Shown in pieces: positions 52,943 through 60,195 of a stretch of 64,000 nt of DNA. Source of the DNA: UBA2638 sp046293135 (GTDB lineage: Bacteria; Pseudomonadota; Alphaproteobacteria; Micavibrionales; Micavibrionaceae); assembly GCA_046293135.1 (NCBI GenBank), contig JBKBPR010000002.1, forward strand, positions 248,001 to 312,000. The letters run 5' to 3'. The notes beneath the pieces are model-generated. The model worked only from the letters and a program-made list of their open reading frames with translations, did not search any database and was not told the origin of the DNA. A program made the position numbers and the translations under genes. Position 1 is the stretch's first letter, and each line of letters opens with the position of its first letter.

Positions 52943-53058
52943 GTTTCGCCCCACTCGCCCCACTCTCAGGATTAAAGTGGGGCGAAGGGTTTATTATATA
53001 TTTCAGTAAGTTACGGGTGTTTCGCCCCACTCGCCCCACTCGCCCCACTTGTTTTTTT
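52943..53058. repeat. dispersed intergenic GTGGGGC-array element, copy B
   Basis: It has the same order as copy A at 2526-2640: a GTTTCGCCCCACTCGCCCC array, the inverted arm AGTGGGGCGAAG, the spacer word ATTTCAGTAAGTTACGGG, a second three-unit array and a T run. It differs mainly in the loop and the spacer flanks. It lies 27 bases after the infC stop codon. Confidence 0.85.
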
Positions 53059-53115
53059 GAGATATTTTAAATAGAAGACTATAGGGTGTCTTACAAAATC
53101 ATTTTACCTGATGCC

Positions 53116-53625
53116 TTATGCCCTGCCATGCGCGGCCTTTAAGTCTTCATGCATCAGGCACAGTTCTTCGCTGATCGGCAGGTAGCGCAGCACATATTCG
53201 GCAAGCGTTCGTTTAAAGCTTTCATCGTCCAGCAGTGCATCATAATCAAGGGTGGGCAAAAGCAACTCGCCACAAAATTTTTGCCGCACAGGTTTATAAC
53301 CTGACGGTTCGGCGTCTAACCGCAATACACTCTTGCCATGATGAAGATGCGGGTAAACAATTTGCGACCACCATATGCGTAAGTCTGGGTCAGTTTGATG
53401 TATACCGTTAGTAAAGAGCCCTAAAATAAGGCTAAAGCCTAATGAATCTTTTAATGCATCATCACGCAGCAATAGCCGTGAGTCGTGACTATTGATATAT
53501 TTCACCGTATCAATTCTACGGTTCTGCCGCCTATAATGCGGCTCCAGCTCATAAATGATATACACGTCCCCGTCACGCTCGCGAAGAGTCAGGTAAAGCA
53601 TTTGTTTGTGCGGGGTGTCGGTCAT
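53116..53625 (-). CDS. hypothetical protein (169 aa)
   Basis: I do not recognise a family. The product is soluble, with no signal peptide or membrane segment, and mixes charged and aromatic residues (YIIYELEPHYRRQNRRIDT near residue 22, PDLRIWWSQIVYPHLHHGKS near residue 80). It has two cysteines and no metal-binding cluster. The ATG at 53625 gives the longest reading frame; a weak purine tract lies upstream. It is convergent with infC, with repeat copy B in the gap, and divergent from the enoyl-CoA hydratase gene. Nothing in its neighbourhood suggests its function. Confidence 0.55.
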   Translation of the reverse strand: MTDTPHKQMLYLTLRERDGDVYIIYELEPHYRRQNRRIDTVKYINSHDSRLLLRDDALKDSLGFSLILGLFTNGIHQTDPDLRIWWSQIVYPHLHHGKSVLRLDAEPSGYKPVRQKFCGELLLPTLDYDALLDDESFKRTLAEYVLRYLPISEELCLMHEDLKAAHGRA

Positions 53626-53919
53626 GGCAAAACGATAATAGATTCAACCTATTCTTGCAAGTCTGGTCATTCGATTTCTGGTTTTCCCACCAGGCATTTC
53701 GAATAGATATCCATGGCGGATGCATGACATATTCTTACTACTCCGCCTCTCTTTGCTATTTATTTTCAACCCATGATCGACATAGAAATTGTTTTTTGAT
53801 TTGGGCGCAAGTCTGGTGGTGATAAATATGAATATAGTCCTAAATTCTGCCGTCGTCAAGGTAAATCTATCCGAATAAATTATTTGGTGCGGCGGCGCGT
53901 GCGTGATACAAATTTCTCC
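53626..53919. other. intergenic region upstream of the hydratase gene, no gene seen
   Basis: This divergent promoter region is between the hypothetical gene and the hydratase gene. Short reading frames occur in several frames, but none has start signals or protein-like composition. I see no convincing promoter pair. Confidence 0.4.
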
Positions 53920-54675
53920 ATGAGTGAAACCGCGCTTTTGACATTCGACCAAGACATTGCCACCATCACGCTGAACAGGCCGGAGGTGCATAACGCCTTT
54001 AACCGCGAGATGATCGCGCATCTGGGCGATTTATGCGATACGCTGGCGGCGCGGGATGATGTGCGGGCAGTGGTTTTGCGCGGCGCGGGAAAAAGCTTTT
54101 CGGCGGGCGCGGATTTGAACTGGATGAGGGATTCTGTCGCCTTTTCCAAGGAGGAAAACCGCGACGATGCCCGCGCTCTGGCTGATATGCTCGGCAAATT
54201 GAACACCCTGCCGCAGCTGACCATTGCGGCCGTACAGGGCGCGGCCTTTGGCGGCGGGTTCGGGCTGGGCTGTTGCTGCGATGTTGTGCTGGCCTCGGAC
54301 AAGGCGGTGTTTGCGCTTTCGGAGGTCAAGCTGGGCTTAATCCCCGCCACAATCGGCCCTTATGTCGTGCAGGCGATCGGCGCGCGGCAGGCACGGCGGT
54401 TTTTCCAAACGGGCGAGCGTTTTGGCGCGGCCAAGGCGCTGGAGATCGGCTTGGCGCATGAGGTCGGGACGGATCTTGAGGCGCTGCTGGCGACGTTGCT
54501 GACGGAGATCGGCAAGAATGGGGCTTATGCCATGCGTGCCGCGAAAAAGCTGTGCTTTGATCTTTCCGCCGCCTATGTCACAGAGGCCGTGAAGGAAGAT
54601 ACCGCCGAGCGGATCGCCGCAATCCGCACCGGCGCCGAAGCGCAGCAGCGCTTGCGGGATTTTCTGGAGAAGTGA
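53920..54675 (+). CDS. liuC: enoyl-CoA hydratase/isomerase family protein, probable methylglutaconyl-CoA hydratase
   Basis: This 251-residue crotonase-fold enzyme shows the oxyanion-hole motifs LRGAGKSFSAGADLNWM (near residue 51) and GAAFGGGFGLGCCCDVVLA (near residue 108). Glutamate in the second active-site region (ALSEVKLGLIPATIGPYV) fits hydratases. The location beside isovaleryl-CoA dehydrogenase, HMG-CoA lyase and MCC alpha identifies it as the probable LiuC step, 3-methylglutaconyl-CoA to HMG-CoA in leucine degradation. The ATG at 53920 is preferred over a TTG at 53884, because the extra residues are basic and not conserved. It is convergent with the isovaleryl-CoA dehydrogenase gene (48 bp gap). 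Confidence 0.85.
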   Translation: MSETALLTFDQDIATITLNRPEVHNAFNREMIAHLGDLCDTLAARDDVRAVVLRGAGKSFSAGADLNWMRDSVAFSKEENRDDARALADMLGKLNTLPQLTIAAVQGAAFGGGFGLGCCCDVVLASDKAVFALSEVKLGLIPATIGPYVVQAIGARQARRFFQTGERFGAAKALEIGLAHEVGTDLEALLATLLTEIGKNGAYAMRAAKKLCFDLSAAYVTEAVKEDTAERIAAIRTGAEAQQRLRDFLEK

Positions 54676-54723
54676 GAACAGCGACCGCGGCGATAACGCA
54701 AGCAATAGTCAAAGAGCAAAATA

Positions 54724-55944
54724 CTATTTCGTTTCCTCAAACAACTCCCGCCCGATCAACATACGGCGGATTTCCGATGTGCCCGCACCGATTTCATAGA
54801 GCTTGGCATCGCGCAGCAAACGCCCAGTCGGATATTCATTGATATAGCCGTTGCCGCCCAGAGTCTGGATGGCTTGCAGCGCCATTTGCGTGGCGGCTTC
54901 GGCGCTCATAAGGATACAGCCCGCCGCATCCTTGCGCGTTGTTTCGCCGCGATCACAGGCCGACGCCACCGCATAAACATAGGCGCGCTGACTTGATAAC
55001 GCGGTATACATATCGGCCAGCTTGCCTTGCATCAACTCGAACGTGCCGATTGCAACGCCGAATTGCTCGCGCTCATGCACATAAGGCACGACAATATCCA
55101 TACAGGCCTGCATAATGCCCAAAGGCCCGCCGGAGAGCACAACGCGCTCGTAATCCAGACCGGACATCAGGATTTTCACCCCGTCGCCCTCTTTGCCCAT
55201 AAGGTTTTCCGCCGGCACGATACAGTCTTGAAACACCAGCTCGCAGGTATTCGAGCCGCGCATCCCCAGCTTGTCCAGCTTTTGCGCCGTTGAAAATCCG
55301 CTCATACCCTTTTCGATGATAAAGGCCGAAATTCCGCGCGCGCCGGCATTCATATCGGTTTTGGCATAGACCACCAGCGTATCGGCATCGGGGCCGTTGG
55401 TGATCCACATTTTATTGCCGTTCAGAACGTAATGATCGCCCTTTTTATCAGCGCGCAGCTTCATGGACACCACATCCGACCCCGCATTCGGCTCGCTCAT
55501 TGCCAATGCGCCGACATGCTCGCCGCTGATAAGCTTGGGGAGGTATTTCGCCTTTTGCTCAGCCGTGCCGTTGCGGTTGATCTGGTTGACGCATAAATTC
55601 GAATGCGCACCGTAAGACAGGGCGACAGAGGCCGACGCTCTGGAAATTTCCTCCATCGCAATCACATGGGCGAGATAGCCCATATTCGCGCCGCCATATT
55701 CCTCGGATGCGGTAATGCCCAGCAAGCCCATATCACCGAATTTACGCCACATATCGGCGGGGAATTCATTGCTGTGGTCGATATCGGCGGCGCGATGCGC
55801 CAGCTCGGCCTGTGCAAATTTCCGCACTTCCTCGCGCAGCATTTCAATCTCGTCAGAGTGACCGAATTTCAGTGTCGGATAATCCATGATGCTCACCTTA
55901 TAGCTTTCCGTTGCGGCGCGGGTTTCAATTTTTTCTGCAGACAT
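54724..55944 (-). CDS. liuA: isovaleryl-CoA dehydrogenase
   Basis: This 406-residue FAD-dependent acyl-CoA dehydrogenase performs the first dedicated step of leucine breakdown after the branched-chain ketoacid dehydrogenase. Family motifs: LAMSEPNAGSDVVSMK (near residue 150), KMWITNGPDAD, FGVAIGTFELMQGKLADMY and EYPTGRLLRDAKLYEIGAGT. The catalytic glutamate is expected at LDYERVVLSGG near residue 261, as in human IVD, which separates this subgroup from short-chain dehydrogenases. The start ATG at 55944 has GGGAG upstream. It is the last gene of a minus-strand run mccA-mvaB-(GIY-YIG)-liuA, interrupted by a repeat-flanked GIY-YIG gene. Confidence 0.93.
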   Translation of the reverse strand: MSAEKIETRAATESYKVSIMDYPTLKFGHSDEIEMLREEVRKFAQAELAHRAADIDHSNEFPADMWRKFGDMGLLGITASEEYGGANMGYLAHVIAMEEISRASASVALSYGAHSNLCVNQINRNGTAEQKAKYLPKLISGEHVGALAMSEPNAGSDVVSMKLRADKKGDHYVLNGNKMWITNGPDADTLVVYAKTDMNAGARGISAFIIEKGMSGFSTAQKLDKLGMRGSNTCELVFQDCIVPAENLMGKEGDGVKILMSGLDYERVVLSGGPLGIMQACMDIVVPYVHEREQFGVAIGTFELMQGKLADMYTALSSQRAYVYAVASACDRGETTRKDAAGCILMSAEAATQMALQAIQTLGGNGYINEYPTGRLLRDAKLYEIGAGTSEIRRMLIGRELFEETK

Positions 55945-55975
55945 TTTTGCTCCCTGTTTTTTCTTTTCCCTGTTT

Positions 55976-56003
55976 CGTCATCCCGACGAAGGTCGGGATC
56001 CAG
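55976..56003. repeat. palindromic REP-like repeat left of the GIY-YIG gene
   Basis: CGTCATCCCGACGAAGGTCG continuing to GGATCCAG holds a CCCGAC/GTCGGG hairpin. It is the inverted counterpart of 56297-56324 and codes for the last residues of the GIY-YIG protein. Confidence 0.8.
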
Positions 56004-56289
56004 TGACTTCATCGTATAAATCTTCCCATTCAGGATTATTTTTCTCAATTAAATCGAGTTTCCATCGACGTTTCCACTCTTTCATCTGTTTTTCGCGTTG
56101 AATAGCAGATTGAGCGCCGTCATGCTGCTCGTAATAAACCAGCAGTTTCACTTTATATTTTTTTGTGAAACCGTCAACAAGACCTTGCTTGTGCTGATAG
56201 ATACGCTGAATGAGATTAGAGGTTACACCGATATATAAAGTGCCGTTTCTTTGACTTGCCAATATATAGACGTAAAAATAATCTTTCAT
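55978..56289 (-). CDS. GIY-YIG nuclease-like protein (UPF0213 type, 103 aa)
   Basis: The GIY-YIG fold is visible at once: YVYILASQRNGTLYIGVTSN in residues 6-25, then IQRIYQHKQG with the conserved Arg, and a Glu-containing helix (IQREKQMKEW). Length and layout match the small GIY-YIG domain proteins of UPF0213, whose activity is mostly unproven. The last nine residues (VTGSRPSSG) are encoded by the flanking palindromic repeat, and the start codon is directly beside the other flanking repeat. This association recurs in many alphaproteobacterial genomes and suggests a mobile or domesticated repeat-linked endonuclease. It interrupts the leucine degradation run. No good ribosome-binding site is seen. 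Confidence 0.82.
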   Translation of the reverse strand: MKDYFYVYILASQRNGTLYIGVTSNLIQRIYQHKQGLVDGFTKKYKVKLLVYYEQHDGAQSAIQREKQMKEWKRRWKLDLIEKNNPEWEDLYDEVTGSRPSSG

Positions 56290-56296
56290 TGTTTTT

Positions 56297-56324
56297 CTGG
56301 ATTCCGGCTTACGCCGGAATGACG
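56297..56324. repeat. palindromic REP-like repeat right of the GIY-YIG gene
   Basis: CTGGATTCCGGCTTACGCCG continuing to GAATGACG has an 8-bp hairpin (ATTCCGGC with GCCGGAAT). It is in opposite orientation to 55976-56003 and provides the last codons and the stop of mvaB. Confidence 0.8.
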
Positions 56325-57223
56325 GTGGCGGAAGGTTTAAGAGCCTGCGCCAGTTTAGAAGCGGGTTTGCGCCCGAGTGCCTCGGTGATAAACCAAGCGG
56401 TTTCGATCATTTTTTCCAGATCAACGCCCGTATCAAACCCCATACCATGGAGCATATAAAGCACGTCCTCGCTGGCGACATTGCCGCTTGCGCCCTTGGC
56501 ATAGGGGCAGCCGCCAAGACCCGCAACGGCGGAGTCAATCACCCGCACCCCGCTTTCAATCCCCGCATAGATATTGGCCAGAGCCTGCCCGTATGTATCA
56601 TGCATATGCAGCGCGATTTGCGCTAGCGGCACGCCCGCATGGAGAACAGCGTTTAACATTTCGCGGGTTTTATAAGGCGTTCCGACCCCGATTGTATCGC
56701 CGAGCGAGATTTCATAGCACCCCGCCTTGTAAAGAAGACGCGCGACAGCGGCGACCTTGTCGGGATCAATCTCGCCTTCATAGGGGCAGCCCAAAACGCA
56801 GGACACATAGCCGCGAATTTTAATATTATGCGCCTTGGCGGTTTCAATGACCGGCGCAAAACGCTCGAAACTCTGAAGGATTGTGGTGTTGATATTCTTT
56901 TGCGTGAAGGCTTCGGAGGCGGCGGTAAAAAGCGCGATCTCGGTTACATTTGCGGCCAAAGCGCCTTCCATCCCGCGCTCATTGGGGACAAGCACGGGAT
57001 AGCTCACTCCCGCCTTGCGCGTAATCCCCGCCATCACATCGGCGGCATCGCCAAGCTGGGGGATGGCTTTTGGCGATACAAAGCTCGTCGCCTCAATATA
57101 ACGCAGCCCTGTTTCCGAAAGGCGGTCGATTAATGCAATTTTCGTGGCGGTGGGAATGATCGATTTTTCGTTTTGCAACCCGTCACGGGGCCCGACCTCA
57201 TAGAGTTTTATTTTATTTGTCAT
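56309..57223 (-). CDS. mvaB: hydroxymethylglutaryl-CoA lyase
   Basis: This 304-residue TIM-barrel lyase splits HMG-CoA to acetyl-CoA and acetoacetate, the end of leucine degradation. VGPRDGLQNEK at the start holds the catalytic Arg and Asp. ISLGDTIGVG and ALHMHDTYGQALAN contribute metal-binding residues. The active-site Cys is in the GLGGCPYAKGASGN loop near residue 238. The last residues (ATVIPA and the stop) are encoded by the palindromic repeat at 56297-56324, so the natural end may have been altered, though the core is intact. The start ATG at 57223 is 42 bp after the mccA stop, consistent with one operon. Confidence 0.94.
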   Translation of the reverse strand: MTNKIKLYEVGPRDGLQNEKSIIPTATKIALIDRLSETGLRYIEATSFVSPKAIPQLGDAADVMAGITRKAGVSYPVLVPNERGMEGALAANVTEIALFTAASEAFTQKNINTTILQSFERFAPVIETAKAHNIKIRGYVSCVLGCPYEGEIDPDKVAAVARLLYKAGCYEISLGDTIGVGTPYKTREMLNAVLHAGVPLAQIALHMHDTYGQALANIYAGIESGVRVIDSAVAGLGGCPYAKGASGNVASEDVLYMLHGMGFDTGVDLEKMIETAWFITEALGRKPASKLAQALKPSATVIPA

Positions 57224-57265
57224 GATGGCGCGATCCTTTTCACATTTGATAGCCCTTGAAAAGAA

Positions 57266-59308
57266 TCAGGCTGAATTTTCAAACGGTGCGATATTCACCA
57301 GCACCGCGCCATCAGCGACCTGATCATTGACGGCAACGGGCAGCGCTTCGATTTTTCCGGCAATGCCCGCGCGGATGGTCATTTCAACCTTCATACTTTC
57401 CATGATGAGCAAGGGTTGATCCTTTTCAACCTTCTGGCCTTTCTTGACCAGCACCGTCACGATGCGCCCCGGCATATTGGTGATGATCGTGCCGGAATTT
57501 TGCCCGCCCTCTTCGGATGACAGGTCATGGCGGCTAAGCTGCGCCGCGATAACACGGCCATTGCGCATAACGGTTAGATTGCCTTGCTCCGCAACAATAA
57601 CCGCGCCGTGTTTGACATGATCGACCAGCGCCTCGATGCAATGATGCGCGCGGGATAAAAGCTGCCCCGTCACGGTTTTTTTACCATGAGTGAAGCGCAG
57701 CATTTTTTCGCTTATCTCACATTCAAGCGCATAGGACACGCCGCGCACGGAAAATTCCAAACCGCGTCTGGACGTACCACCATTCATACGCCAATTATCG
57801 CCCCGCGCCCATGGATCGGGGGTTTCGGTATTGTTCTGACTGCCAATGTCGCTGTCGCTGCTGTTATCGCCGCCGCTATCACGGCTGCTGCCGCTGAATT
57901 GCTGCAAGGCGATCAGCATAAGATCAACGGAATCAGGCTGGCCGTAACTCTCGGGCAAAAGGGTTTTTTCATGGCGCGGGATAAAGCCCGTATCAACATC
58001 GGCCTTGAGGAAATCTTTATGGGTGAAAATATTGTGCAGGAATTCCTGATTGGTGTTCAGCCCGCTGAGAATAGTTTGCTCCAGCAGTGTGCGCATATTG
58101 CGGGCGGCTTCGGCGCGGTCATGGCCATACGTGATAAGCTTGGCGATCATCGGATCATAATGGGCGGTGACGCTATCGCCCGTTTCAATACCCGTATCAA
58201 CGCGCAAAAATTCACTCTGCGGCGGGAAGGAAAAATGCGTTACCCGCCCCGTTTGCGGCATGAAATTCCGCGCCGGATCTTCGGCATAAAACCGCACTTC
58301 GAAAGCATGGCCGTTGATTGAAATTTCATCTTGGGTCAGCGGGAGCTTTTCGCCCGCCGCAACGCGGATTTGCCATTCCACCAAATCTTGCCCCGTAATC
58401 ATTTCGGTGACGGGGTGTTCGACCTGCAGCCTTGTATTCATCTCCATGAAATAGAAGTCATTGCTGTTGCAATCGACGATAAATTCAATCGTTCCCGCGC
58501 CGTGATAATCAATCGCCTTGGCGGCGCGAACGGCGGCCTCGCCCATATCCTTGCGCATTTTCGCGCTGATACCGGGGGCGGGGGCTTCCTCGACGACCTT
58601 CTGGTGACGGCGCTGGAGCGAGCAATCCCGCTCGAACAAATGCAGCGCATTGCCGTGCGTATCGCCGAAAACCTGCACCTCGATATGGCGCGGGCGGGTG
58701 ATATATTTCTCGATCAAAACATGCGGATTTCCGAAAGAGGCCTGCCCCTCGCGCTGACAGTTGCCGAGCAGCTCCTTGAAATCTTCCTTACGCTCGACAA
58801 GGCGCATCCCCTTGCCGCCGCCGCCCGCAACCGCCTTAATCAAAACGGGATAGCCGATCTGGTCGGCCTGTTTCTGCAAAAAGGCGGCATCTTGTTTTTC
58901 GCCCTGATAACCGGGCACGATCGGAACGCCGGCCTTGTCCATGATCGCCTTGGCGCCGTCCTTTAAACCCATCGCGGTGATAGATTTTTCCGACGGGCCG
59001 ATAAAGGCAATCCCCGCCTTTTTACAGGCTTTCGAGAAGGCGGCATTTTCCGACAAAAATCCATAGCCGGGGTGAATGGCCTGCGCGCCCGTATCCTTCG
59101 CGGCCTTGATGATAACATCGCCCTTAAGATAGCTCTCGGCAGAGGGCGCAGCGCCGATATGCACCGCCTCATCCGCCATACGGACATGCAGCGCATTTTT
59201 ATCGGCATCGGAATAAACCGCGACACAGGCAATGCCCATCCGCCGCGCCGTCTTGATAATCCGACAGGCAATTTCTCCGCGATTGGCAATGAGAATCTTC
59301 GTAAACAT
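57266..59308 (-). CDS. mccA: methylcrotonoyl-CoA carboxylase alpha subunit (biotin carboxylase and carrier)
   Basis: This 680-residue biotin-containing subunit loads CO2 onto biotin for the MCC beta subunit. The biotin carboxylase part (about 1-450) has the ATP-grasp glycine loop KAVAGGGGKGMRLV (near residue 160), EKYITRPRHIEVQ, and NTRLQVEHPVTEMITG (near residue 291). A linker of low complexity, rich in Ser and Asp, lies near 480. The C-terminal biotinyl domain (about 605-675) has MESMKVEM with the biotinylated lysine near residue 640; Ser replaces the more common Ala before Met-Lys. The beta subunit is encoded 40 kb away at 15949-17553. Propionyl-CoA carboxylase is an alternative, but the neighbouring genes favour MCC. 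Confidence 0.9.
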   Translation of the reverse strand: MFTKILIANRGEIACRIIKTARRMGIACVAVYSDADKNALHVRMADEAVHIGAAPSAESYLKGDVIIKAAKDTGAQAIHPGYGFLSENAAFSKACKKAGIAFIGPSEKSITAMGLKDGAKAIMDKAGVPIVPGYQGEKQDAAFLQKQADQIGYPVLIKAVAGGGGKGMRLVERKEDFKELLGNCQREGQASFGNPHVLIEKYITRPRHIEVQVFGDTHGNALHLFERDCSLQRRHQKVVEEAPAPGISAKMRKDMGEAAVRAAKAIDYHGAGTIEFIVDCNSNDFYFMEMNTRLQVEHPVTEMITGQDLVEWQIRVAAGEKLPLTQDEISINGHAFEVRFYAEDPARNFMPQTGRVTHFSFPPQSEFLRVDTGIETGDSVTAHYDPMIAKLITYGHDRAEAARNMRTLLEQTILSGLNTNQEFLHNIFTHKDFLKADVDTGFIPRHEKTLLPESYGQPDSVDLMLIALQQFSGSSRDSGGDNSSDSDIGSQNNTETPDPWARGDNWRMNGGTSRRGLEFSVRGVSYALECEISEKMLRFTHGKKTVTGQLLSRAHHCIEALVDHVKHGAVIVAEQGNLTVMRNGRVIAAQLSRHDLSSEEGGQNSGTIITNMPGRIVTVLVKKGQKVEKDQPLLIMESMKVEMTIRAGIAGKIEALPVAVNDQVADGAVLVNIAPFENSA

Positions 59309-59528
59309 AGCTAGGATGGTAGCTGAAGAAACAAGCCTTGCAAAGAGGGGAGATTATCCTCAAGAAAGCTTTTATGCTGCGCTATTCTTACAGGGCAATT
59401 CCCCGAGGACATAAACTATATATACAAATACTTGACTCTATTTATTACAGAGTGCTTTATGAGGCGTTAATGCCATAAAAAAAATTATTTAAAACAACCG
59501 TATTTTTAAACAGAACGAGGTAACCAAA

Positions 59529-60029
59529 ATGAAAAAAATCAAAATGAATATTGCAGGAATTGCCATTGCTGCTGTTTTTTCTTCAAGCAGCGCTTATGCG
59601 GACAATCAAGATGCTCCGGTTTTTACACCTGAAGAGCAAGCAGCACTTACTCTGTTAGACAATATGTGGGAATGCTACGCCGACACAGAAATAGAGAATA
59701 GCAGGCAATACGCTGAATGGGATCGCCAAAGAAATGAATTATTTGACGAGAGGAATGATCTAAATAATAGATACCACGCAGATCCGCCGCAGTTAACATT
59801 GGAAGAGTTCAATCTTCAAAGTGATGCTCTTCAGCAGCGCAGGGATGCCCTTATCCGTCCAGAAAAAACAGATGCTGAAGAGTATTGTACAGATCAACTG
59901 GGAATCGGAGACGTCAATGCACTTGAAGATAATCTGAGAGATCTTGCAGATAAGCATGGTTCTGATGTTCTCGAAAATATTATTATGCCGCACATGTACC
60001 GAATGTATAATGTTCCCTATCCTTATTAG
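59529..60029 (+). CDS. small secreted protein, charged and helical (166 aa)
   Basis: I do not recognise a family. A Sec signal peptide covers residues 1-24 (MKKIKMN, hydrophobic core IAGIAIAAVF, cleavage after the AYA motif). The mature part is rich in Glu, Asp, Gln and Asn with helical heptad-like patterns, and has two cysteines (WECYAD and EEYCTD) that could bridge. The C-terminus is aromatic (MYRMYNVPYPY). The ATG at 59529 follows GAGG. The gene stands alone between mccA (divergent) and the oxidoreductase gene, in DNA of lower GC than its neighbours. It probably encodes a periplasmic or surface protein of unknown role. Confidence 0.72.
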   Translation: MKKIKMNIAGIAIAAVFSSSSAYADNQDAPVFTPEEQAALTLLDNMWECYADTEIENSRQYAEWDRQRNELFDERNDLNNRYHADPPQLTLEEFNLQSDALQQRRDALIRPEKTDAEEYCTDQLGIGDVNALEDNLRDLADKHGSDVLENIIMPHMYRMYNVPYPY

Positions 60030-60195
60030 GATGTTCAAAAAAACCATAAGAAATTTTTGACACGAAGCAGTACAGCAATTTGAAATTTTTTATCCTTTGG
60101 TTGCGGGCGTTAAATTATTCTTTCTAACTGATTATGGCCTATAGGCAGGGGCGGGATTTTGCGCTAAGGTATCACAAATTAAAAACAGGGATACC

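Noticed and set aside
53644..54021. Minus-strand 125-codon reading frame upstream of the hydratase gene
   Set aside because: It overlaps the start of the real hydratase gene, has no start signals and is not protein-like.
59432..59461. Promoter before the small secreted gene (TTGACT near 59432)
   Set aside because: No acceptable -10 box at the right distance; not enough to list as a feature.
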